Below are positions 17,106 to 29,100 of a stretch of 64,000 nt of DNA, one piece after another. Position numbers and translations under genes: made by a program. The stretch is from the NCBI GenBank assembly GCA_041392785.1, contig JAWKLK010000001.1, positions 496,001-560,000 of the forward strand, in the 5' to 3' direction. Below the pieces are notes generated by a model. It searched no databases. It worked only from the letters and a program-made list of their open reading frames with translations, and was not told the origin of the DNA. The first letter of the stretch is position 1. The number at the start of each line of letters is the position of its first letter. The stretch comes from OLB9 sp041392785. Lineage in GTDB: Bacteria; Bacteroidota; Bacteroidia; Chitinophagales; Saprospiraceae.

Positions 17106-20100
17106 TTATTCTATTCTAATCAATTTCTTAGTGGTATCGACTCCATTGATGTTGACAATCACATTGTAAACACCAACCGGAATACTCTCAATGTCAATTG
17201 GGAATACATGATATCCTGCTTTTGTTTTAGCTGGAGTTTCTATAACTCTTACTAACTTAGATGCAGCGTCATATATTTCAATTTTAATCTCAGCGTCATC
17301 ACTCAATGTCACTTCTAGAGATGTACTTGTTCTAGCAGGGTTAGGATATAATCCGATAGAAGTTTCTCCAATGTGAATTACTCTTGCCAATGGGCTATAA
17401 GTAAATTTACCATCAAAATCAACCTGCTTAACCCTATAAACATATACACCAAGTTTAGCGACATCTACATCCACTTTATTATAGTGAGTATTGAGATTTG
17501 TATTACCTTTTGCTTCAACCTTTTCAGGAAGTGCTTCAAAGTCATTTTGTCCATCCAATTTTCTCTCTACTACATAGTGGCTAACATTTGTTTCTCTAGC
17601 AGTACTCCAACTCACAATATGTGTATCATTTTCTCGTACTGCACTTACGTCTAACCAATCTACTGGCAATACCCCGAATACTACACCCATGTCAATGTTA
17701 AAGTTTTCCATTGATGGTTGCATTGACAATAATCTAGTGGTATTTGCACCATATGAATGGTCAACGTCACTATCTCTTGTGTCGTCTGTCACTCTAGCAA
17801 CTGTGGCACCGTATCCTGCAGGTGGAGCAAATCTGATGTAAACATCAGCTTTTTCAATATTTTCAAGTTTATAAGTACCATCTATATCAGTCACTGATTC
17901 ACTCATCACTTCACCAGTAGCTGCTACAACAGCTTGTACTAACACACCTGAGACTATTGGCTCACTTGCTTCTTGAATACCATTGGCATTGGTATCATTC
18001 CACACTAAATTACCCACTTGTGCTTGAGGATAGAATCCTGCTCCAAGGTCACATTTTTCCTGACCTGAAAGCACACTGAATTTATTAGTAGTAGTAAGAC
18101 CATTTGCATTGGTAATGTCACTATCAATCTCTTCAATTGAGCCTATGTTTGGTCTCGCTCTCACTAATCCTAATGGAGGCATTATTACTTCCACATAGTA
18201 CTCACCTGGAGGAGCACAGAATTTCCAATATCCGTCATCTGATGGGGTATCTGGTTTGTGTCCTGTTAAGGTGTAATCCCATATAACCCATGTTCCCCAG
18301 TGGTTTCTCCACAAATTGACTCTCAATCCATTGATACCATTTTCGTTGGTATTCCAGACATCATTCATATTTATGTCGTACCATACTAAGTCTCCAATCG
18401 GAATACAGAAATAATAACCTGCATCCCATGTCATATCTCTCTCAGCAGGTGATAATGTGGTGGTAGGTGTAGTACCTTCACCATGTGTTCCATCTACGTC
18501 GCTATCTTTGGCATCATCACCTCTGTTGTAGAAGGTAAGATCCATACCTTGCGGTGCTGTGAATTTCAAGTAATAATCACCAGGATATAAGAAATCAAAC
18601 AAGTAATAACCGTTATTGTCAGTAAACATATATGATACGAAAGTACCATCACCTTTGTAAAGATTTACTTGTACACCTGGTATTCCAGGTTCTCCAGGAG
18701 TTTGTAATCCATCACCATTAAGGTCATGCCATACATAGTCTCCTATGGCAGCAAGGATTAGTAATCCTGCATCATAAGTACTGTCAAACTCCCCACCTGT
18801 GATGTATGTGCATGGACCATATCCTTCTAGATTGACATCACTGTCTATTTCATCATCACCACCTACATTTTGGTAAGTGAATGCACATCCTTTAGGCAAT
18901 GCACTGATATCAAAGTGTACTTGATAGTTGCCTGGTATTAAGTTGTTGAAGAAATAGAATCCGTTGGCATCAGTAACTTGAGTTGCAAGCACATTACCTT
19001 CGCAATCTGTAAGTGTAGCAATTACGCCTTCTACTCCAGGTTCACCAGGTTCTTGAATACCATCACCATCAATATCTTTCCAAACTGTATCTCCAAGTCC
19101 ACCTACTACAATCACTTTTTCAGGGTCATGGTCATCTTCATCTTCATTAAAGTTTGGACCATTACCATCTATCACGTTATCCCATGGACCATCTGGTTCC
19201 ACTTCGTTTTCACGTGGTGTGTCAGAATTCGGTGTACTATCTGCATCATCAAATCTATTGTTACCCAATGTATCTTGTGCCGTACCTATTTCACCATAGT
19301 TCCACCAGTCTAGTACATTTGGATTTTCATCCAAAGTAATCTCAAGATTTAGTGGTACAATGATACTATCACCTGGCATCAATCTAGACGATACTGTGTA
19401 ATTGAGCAATCCTTCATTAGATGAAGTTGCCGCCGTAGTCAGTGTCCATCCTGGGTTTGTAGCAGGATTAAAGCTGAAACCACTTCTCACATAATCATTA
19501 AGTACTATGTTTACAGCAGGAACATTACCTTGGTTATACACTTTCAATCTGAAAGTTGCCGTCTCCCCAATCATATATGGACCTCTATCATCCACTACTT
19601 TTCTCAAAGCAAGGTCAAATACTTCGATCTGATGTGGGTCATGGTCATCCTCATCTTGATGAGCATCAGGGTTGTTTGGATTGCCTGGATCACCGTTGAT
19701 TTCATCATCTTCTGGCGTATTAGGCTGTCCACCTTCATCATTAGTATTATCTCCATCTGGGTCACTATCTATGTCAGTAGGAGGATTCGGTGTATTCGGA
19801 TCCGTATCATCAGCAGATTCTATTTCTACCCAGTTGGTCCAAGCAGTTGCAACATTTTCATAACATGGCACCACTTTGGTTTCTATAGAAACTCTTGCTA
19901 AAGTACCAGCTATGACTACATTAGGATATGTCATCTTAGCTTCCCTAGTAGCAGGATTATAAACCCAGCCTGCATTTACTGGAGAATCACTGATAAATTC
20001 TAGTCCACAAGGTAAAGTATCTACAAGAACGACATCTTTTGCATCAATATTACCTTGATTGAAAATCTCAATTTGATACGCTACTGTCTGACCGTAACTA

Positions 20101-23100
20101 AAGCTTGGCAATGCTGTTTGCTGTGTTTTCCTCAATGCAAGGTCGAAGATTTTAGGACCAGCAGGATCACTATCATCTTCATCATCATCAGATGGAGTAT
20201 TTGGATCATTAGGACTTTCATCGACAACATCGTCATTAGGATCTCCAGGAGTCACTGGATTATCATTATCTGGATCCATATCAGGTGTACTGTCAGCATC
20301 GTCATCATCACGTGGAACACCATTTTCGTCATCCATACCTGTAATTTCTGAACCATTTGTATAGACACTTGGACCACCCGTAGTTTGTACTAATTTAAGT
20401 TTAATGCTTACAACTGTACTTGCTTCTGGTGCCAAAGGTCCGCTCACTATGGTATAAACCGAAGGATATGTACCTTGCCAATCAGGGTTGAGTGCTGGAT
20501 CAAAATCAAAACCTTGTGGAATATAATCTACTACTTCGATATTTGTCATTGTCACGTTACCTTGATTAAACAACTCAATATTGAAGTCTATTGTCTGTCC
20601 GTAAGAATACGGGCCTTGTGTGACCATAACTTTTCTAAGGGCTAAGTCCACTACCTCAATTCTCTCAGGATCTTGATCATCCTCGTCATCATCACCAGGA
20701 AGATCTGGGTCTTCATCTACTACGTCATCATTTGGACCATCTGGTTCTCCTCCAGGATCATTGGTAGGATCGTCATCAGGATCTGAATCAATATCGGTAG
20801 GCGGCTCATTTGGATCATCACTATCACCTCCTGTGATTTCTCCTATATTAGTCCACGCATCAGTACTATTTTCAATACAAGGTTTCACTTGTAAGTAAAT
20901 ATCTATAGAAGTACTAGCACCAGGCACTAAAGCATTTGGTAATGTGACAGTGGCATTTCCAGAGGAAATATCATAAGTCCATCCTAGTATATCATTTGAA
21001 GCTTGAACGTATTGGAATCCACATGGGATATAATCTGTAACTTGTATGTCACTTGCTTGTATGCTACCTTGGTTAAAGACTTCATAAGTAAACTTGACGA
21101 TATCACCATATTTAAATGGTCCTTGCGCCACGGTTACTTTCCTTTGTGCCAAGTCATATACTTCTATACCAGCTGGATCATGGTCATCTTCTTCTCCGCC
21201 TTCATCGATACTTGTGGTATCGTCATCAGCAGGATCATTAGGTTCAACAGCCCTTTCGTCTGGACCATCACTACTAGGAGTACTGTCAACGTCATCCTGT
21301 GGAGTGCCATTTTCATCTTCCATTCCAGTGATTTCAGCATAGTTGATCCAATCTTTCTCACCACCAGTGGTCTGACGTACTGTCAATCTCAATGGTAAAC
21401 AGACGGTATCACATACTGCTATCGGCCCAGCAATATTTGCCGTCAAGTTAGAACCTGAAACTGTCCAAGCGCCAGAAGTATTGTTTGCTGCTACATATTC
21501 AAAACCTGCAGGTAAGTAATCTACCACGGCTACATCAGTCATTACCTGATTACCTTGGTTGACTACACATACATCAAAGTCTAACACCTGACCATACTTG
21601 TATGGCCCTGCCGTTTTAAGTGATTTGAATAATGCCATATCATATACCCTAATCATTGTTGGGTCATGGTCGTCTTCATCTGTTGCAGGGTTAGTACTTC
21701 CAAATGGAGCTGTCACAGTACCTGTTTTGTCTACACCAACACCTGTGACTACATCATCACTTGCTGTATTTACAGCACCACCTGCATCATTTGTTTTTGT
21801 AACATCTGGCCTACTGTCGATATCTACTGTGGCTAAAGGATCAACACTATTATCATCACTGATTTCAGCATAGTTGACCCAACCATTAGGCACTTTTGTA
21901 GGTTGTGCTTCAAGGATTAAAGTATATTGTACTGTTTCACCTGGTTCTAATAATTCAGTAGAAACAAAACTTACTGTACCGTCTCCATTGTTTATCCAAT
22001 CAGGATTATCTGCTGCGTTGATTTTGAATCCAGCAGGTATATAATCTGTAATTGTAAATCCATTAGAAGCGATATTTCCTTGGTTTGTTACTGTGATAGT
22101 ATGTGTCACATCATCACCATAATCTTCCAGAATATCTGTATCATCTACCATAAATAGTGCTAAGTCAAAGACTTTTGGCCCAGCCGGGTCATGGTCATCT
22201 TCTTCTCCACCTTCATCAGTAGATGTAGTGTTATCATCAGCAGGATCTGATGGATATACATCTCTTTCATCTGGGCCATCACTACCAGGAGTACTATCTA
22301 CGTCTTCTCTTACCGTACCAGTATTATCCTCCATACTTGTGATTTCGCTATAATTTATCCAGTTATTCACACCACCAGTTGTCATATTGAAGTCCAAGAA
22401 TAGGCTCACACAAATGGTGTCACACACATCAACTGGGCCAGCAATCGTTCTCACTAAATTACTTCCAGACACACTCCATCCAGTATTTGCTCCTGTATTG
22501 AAGGTATATCCTGTAGGTAAGTAATCTGTGATTTGAATGTCTTGCATCACTTGATTTCCTTGATTGACAACACATACTTTAAATTCGTGTGTATCTCCGT
22601 ATTGATATGGTCCAGCCGTAACCAATTGTTTGTACAATGCCATATCAAATACTCTAATAACAGTTGGGTCATGATCATCTTCATCCGTATTAGCACCAGT
22701 GCTTTGGAATGTAGATGTCATGTTGCCATTTCTATCTCTTCCGATACCCGTGATTACATTATCACTAGTAGTATTTACTGCTCCACCAGAATCATTGTTT
22801 CTAGTGGCATCAGGCCTACTGTCGATATCAGTAGTTACACTCGGATCAACGCTATTGTCTTTGCTAATCTCTGCATAAACCAACCAGCCATCTTCTTTTT
22901 TAGTAGGTACGGCAGTTAGATTTAGAGTGTATTGAACAGATTGGGCAGGTTCTAAGTACTCAGAAGATACATATGTAACAGTACCATTGACATTATCAGT
23001 CCAACCTGGGTTACTAGTGGTACTAAAAGTATATCCTTCTGGTACATATACTGTAACATCAAATCCGTCACTAGCAATACTTCCCTGGTTGGAAACTGTT

Positions 23101-26100
23101 ATAGTCTGAACTACATTATCACCATAATCTTCCAAAATGTCGGTATCATTTATCATAAATAAAGCTAAGTCAAAGATTTCAATACCCGCTGGGTCATGAT
23201 CGTCTTCTTCTCCTCCTTTATCTTGACTTGTGATATTATTATCAGCAGGATCTCCCGGTTCAACAGCATTTTCTGCAGTACCGTTACTAGCAGGATTACT
23301 ATCGATATCCCAAGTATTTCTTGGTTCTAAATTACTATTATAAGTATCTGTGATTTCAGCATAATTTATCCAATCTTTCTCCCCACCAGTGGTTTGTTGA
23401 ACTCTGAGGTAAGTGGTAATCATTTGGCTGGCACCAGGTAATAGAGGGCCTGCAATAACGTAAGTTGGATTTGGTGCAGCACCTGTCCAACCAGGATTAT
23501 CTGCCAAGTTGAAAGTAAATCCAGCAGGGATATAATCCGTGATTTGGGTATTTCTCATTGGCTCATTACCTTGATTGAATACTTCGATATTAAACTGAAG
23601 TAAATCGCCATAAGCATAAGGACCTGCTGTCACAAGACTCTTTCTTAATGCTAAATCAATGATTTCTATTCTTTCAGGGTCGTGATCGTCTTCATCTGTT
23701 GAAGGCGCTCCGTCTCCTGGAGTTCCTGTGCCATTTCCATCAACAAAGTCATCAGCTGGACTATATGGTTGTCCACCTGGATCATTGGTTGGAGTTGTAT
23801 CAGGAGTTGAGTCCACATCATCATTACCTACATTATTTCCAGAAGTGTCCTCAAATTGATACACTTCAGCATAATTATCCCAACCAGAAACCGCATTGGT
23901 AGTAGGCACTACTTGAAGGTATATGCTTACCATTGTGCTTTGACCTGGCTGTAAAGTAGCAGGAATGATCGTAGTTGCACTTGTAGGACCAAATGTCCAA
24001 GTAGGGAAGTTTGATGCTATCGCAGATCCAGTAAATCCTGAAGGTATGTAGTCGATAACTCTTACATTTCTTACAGGTAAATTACCTTGATTTATGACTT
24101 CTATATCAAATTTCACTATCTGACCGTAACTAAATGGACCTGTTGCAGTAGTTGTCTTACGTAAAGCGACATCATAGAAACTTGGTCCAGCAGGATCGTG
24201 ATCATCTTCATCTTCTCCTGTATTCGTGCCACCACCAGTTATGACATTGTCATTTGGACTACCTGGTGTCACAGCATTTTCTGAAGGTGTATTACTGTCA
24301 GGAGTACTGTCTGCATCTGTCGGAGGTGTATTTGAAGGCACTTGATCGTCATCAGCAGAACCAATTTCTGCGTAATTGATCCAATCCCTTACACCACCAT
24401 TTGTCATGGTATACGTCAGTGATATTTGCACAGTTGTACTTGCATTTGGAGCTAAAGGCCCAGATATTACATAACTAGCAGTAGTACCAGTCAATGTCCA
24501 TCCTGGATTTACTGCTCCATTGAAAGAGTATCCAGCAGGAATATAATCCTGAACTTCAATATCGTATGCATTTACGTTACCTTGATTGAAAACTTCAATG
24601 GTATAAACATGATTTTGACCATATGTATATGGAGCTCCTGTAGATAAAGATTTACGAAGAGCTAAGTCAAATACCTGAACAAATTCAGGATCATGGTCAT
24701 CTTCATCAGTAGCAGCAACTCCATCACCAACTGAGCCAGTTCCATTTCCATCAATAAAGTCATCAGCTGGACTTTCAGGCATTCCACCAGGATCATTTGT
24801 ATTATTGCTATCTGGGGTGCTATCAATGTCTTCAGAGCCTATATTTGTCCCATTTGAATCTTCCATTGCTCTCACTTCAGCATAATTGGTCCAAGGATTT
24901 GCTCCATTACACATCTGAACTCTCATGTCTATTCTAAGAGTTTTCGTTTGCCCTGGAACCAAAGAACCGACACATACAGTGGATGCTTGTGTACCACTTA
25001 CGGACCAAGGCTGACTACCACTGACATAACTAAAACCACACGGGATATAATCTACGACATCCACATCATATAGTGTGACATTACCTTGGTTTGTCAATTG
25101 GATATCAAAACTCACTATGTCACCATATCTGAATGGGCCAGGAGTAGCGGGATTTTTTGTTTTTCTTAAAGCAATATCCACTATTCTTGGTCTTGATCCA
25201 TCATGATCATCTTCGTCAGTAGATGGCACACCGTCACCAACAGTACCTGTACCATTACCATTTACAAAGTCATCAGCTGGAGATTCTATTTGCCCTCCAG
25301 GGTCATTTGATGGATTTCCATCCGGAGTACTATCAGCGTCTGTTACAGGATTTCCATTATTGTCCGTAGCAGTGGTGATCTCAGCGAAGTTATCCCAAGC
25401 ATTTACATCTGCGGACATCTCGAGATTCAACACTATAGAAACCGTTGTAGAAGCACCTGCGGCAAGTGGGCCTGCTATAGTTGTAGTAACAGTAGGTGCC
25501 GCACCGCTCCAAGTAGGATTCAATGCACCTGAAAACGAATAACCAGAAGGAATATAATCACTGATTACGATATTTCTAGCAGTAGTATTACCTTGATTTA
25601 TTACTTCAATATTAAATGTCATAGGTTGTCCATAAGTAAATGGTCCAGCTGTGGCCAATGTCTTACGCAATGCCAAATCAAAGACGCTGATTAATTCAGG
25701 GTCATGGTCATCTTCGTCAATATTTGTACCAGTATCTCCAGGTGAACCACCAGGATCTTTACCATTACCATCCACAAAGTCATCATTTGGACTTTCAGGA
25801 GAACCACCATCGTCATTGCCATTGGTATTATCAGGAGTACTATCGATATCTGCATTATTCATTGTGTTACCGTTAGTATCTTCCATATTACGAACTTCTG
25901 CATAGTTTAGCCATGCATTAGGAGTAGAGCAAGGCTTCACGCGTAAGTCTATCCTTATAATAGTAGAAGTACCAGCCACAAGAACACCTGGTAGGTTTGT
26001 TTGTGCCTGCGCTCCATTAAGAACCCATGTCTGGCTACCTGATACATATTCAAAACCACATGGAATATAATCCACAACATCAATATCAGATAAGTCCACA

Positions 26101-29100
26101 TTACCTTGGTTAATGACTTCTACATTGAAGCTGACGACATCACCGTAAGTGTATGGACCAGTAGTTACTGTTGTTTTTCTTAATGCTATATCCACAATTT
26201 GTGGTGCTGCTGGATCATGATCATCTTCGTCTTCTGATGCATTCGGGCCACCGCCCATAATATTGTTATCATCTGGATCTCCTGGCTGAACCGGATTGTC
26301 ATTTCCAGGATTATTATCAGATACACTATCAGCATCATCATTTCTATTATTACCTCTATCATCTTGCGACGAAGTAATTTCTGCATAATTATCCCAAGCA
26401 CCTGCACCACCACCATTTTGTAGTAGAATGAGCTCTAATGGTACAGTTACACTTGCTCCTGGTGCTAATGGGCCTGCTATGGTTACTGATGCAACAGTTG
26501 GACCACCTGTCCAGCCATTATTATCATCGAAATCATAACCTACAGGGATGTAATCACTCACCACCATATTAGTAGCTGTAACATTACCTTGGTTATGGAT
26601 TTCTACGTTGAAAGTCAGGGTTTGTCCTACGCTATAAGGAGCATTGGTTGTCAATACTTTTCGAAGCGCAAGGTCAAAGATTTCAATCTTCACTGGATCG
26701 TGATCATCTTCATCACCGTTTTCATTATCTATGGTATCATCTGTACCGCTAGTGTAATTTCCAAAATTAGGAACTCCACCAGGGTCATTTCCATTGGTAC
26801 CATCAGGAGTACTATCAATATCCGTAGGCATTGCAACTGTATTAGGATCCGTATCATCTGCCATAGATATTTCGGCATAATTTGTCCAAGCATTATCAGG
26901 ATTAGTATAACACTCTCTTGCTATCAGGTCAAGGAAAATGCTTGTACTTTGACCAGGATTAAGAGTTCCTGTGAAAGTTTTAGTCACTTTGTTACCTGAT
27001 AATGCCCAGCCAGTATTTGTTACTGATGAAGCATCAAATTCTAAACCACATGGTAAATAGTCTGTGATTTCAACATTTGTTGCAGGTATATTACCTTGAT
27101 TGAATACTTCAATTTTATACATTATTGTCTGTCCATAGCTGAAACTAGGAAGGGCTGTTTCCTTTGTCTTCCTAAGTGCCAAGTCAAACACTTTTGGCCC
27201 TGCAGGGTCGTGATCATCCTGACTGCCGACACCTGTATCAGATGTACTTGCAGTATCATTATCACCAGGACCATTAGGGAGCACATTATTTTCGTTTGTA
27301 CCATTGCTACCTGGGGTGCTATCCGCATCAAATGCTGGATTTCCACTTTCATCCTCGGCAGAAGCGATTTCAGCATAATTCACCCAAGTCTTAGGTGATG
27401 TAGATGCAGAAACCGATTCAAATGTCAAGTCTAAAGTTAAAGTGGCAGAGGCTCCCGGTGCCAATGGGCCCGAAATTATATTGCCAATTGTACTAGGACC
27501 ACCTGTCCAGCCATTGTTAGGAGCGAACGAATATCCCTGAGGGATATAATCATTTACTGCAATATCCGTAGCTGTAACATTTCCTTGATTTACCACAGTA
27601 ATGGTATAACTGTGAGTTTGCCCATAGGTATATGGTGCGGATGTGGTCAAGAGTTTTGTTAGAGCTAAATCAAATATTTCTACCAATGCTGGGTCATGAT
27701 CATCTTCGTCAGTAGTATCCGTACCAGAATTAGGGGTTCCAGTACCATCACCACCCAAATAATTATCAGCCGGGCTTTCTGGAAGACCGCCTGCGTCATC
27801 ATTTGGATCTTGATTTGGATCACTGTCGATATCATATTGACCAATTGGATTGCCTGCTGCATCATTGAAAGCGCTTATCTCAGCTTTGTTCAACCATGCA
27901 TCAGCAACGGACGAAGCTTGCGGTGTCAATACCAAATCTATTGTGGTAGTTGCACCAGGAGCTAATGGTCCGCCGATGGTTCTCGTGATTAAAGGAGCAG
28001 ATCCTATCCACCCATTATTAGAAGTAAATGTGAAACCCGCAGGCACATAATCGGAAACAACGATATTAGTCGCTGTTTCATTACCTTGGTTTTCAACAGT
28101 AATTCTAAAAGTGATAGGCTGTCCATAAGCATAAGGACCTGGGGTTACTATTTCTTTTATTAATGCTAAGTCCACAATTCTTACTGTGGCAGGGTCATGA
28201 TCGTCTTCATCAGTAACAGGGTCAGTACCGTTTGGCGTACCTGTACCATCACCAGTTAAAACGTTATCACTCGGTGTGCCTACGCTTTCACCAGCATCAT
28301 TTGTAGGAGTACTGTCAGGAGTACTATCAATATCATCTGTTCTTCCTCTACTATCCGTACCAACTGTGATTTCAGCCACATTAAGGACATTAGTGGTATT
28401 AATGGTGCTATTTACAACTAATTGTAATGGAACAGTCACACAAGTATTTACTGCGAGACCTGCTGCAGGAAGACCACTACCAGAAGTTAAAGTTCTTATG
28501 GCATTAGATCCTGATGCAGTCCATCCATTGTTTGGACTAAACGTGAACCCCGATGGAACATAGTCAATCAAACTAACGCTCGTCACTGGGTCTGTACCTT
28601 GATTGCAGACTTGAATATTAAACGTAACAGTCTGCCCGATAGATACCGGTAAATTATCACTCTTTTGTTTAATCAAGGCTAGATCTAAATAGCCACAATC
28701 CTGAGTTTGAACAGTAATTGGGCAACATAATGAGACTAGGCAACCACTTCCATCAGTCGCCTCATATCTGAAAATTTCAGAGCCATCAGACATTCCTGGT
28801 GTAAGTGTTGTAACTACCAGCTGACCTGAACCAATGTTTACATCGGCTTCGTTGTACCACTGAACATTTGTTAGGCCACCAGTTGCTGTCAGTGTAATTG
28901 ATTGTGGTCCAGGATTACCAGGAGTGTCACAAATAAACTGAACTGGAGTAGAACAACCAGCGCTACAGCTTCCTTGTGGACCCACAACAACAGTACGCTG
29001 ACAAGACAAATCAGATTTGTCTGTTAATGTCAGAGTGTAACTTGAGCCACTACCAGCAGTCCCGTTTCCAAGTACTACGGCAAAAGTTGAACCATACGTC

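Noticed and set aside
19105..28700. A CRISPR-like or satellite DNA array because of regular 500-bp repetition
   Set aside because: The repetition is protein-level: all units are in one open reading frame and are DUF11 domains with diverged DNA. No short direct repeats with spacers were seen anywhere in the window.
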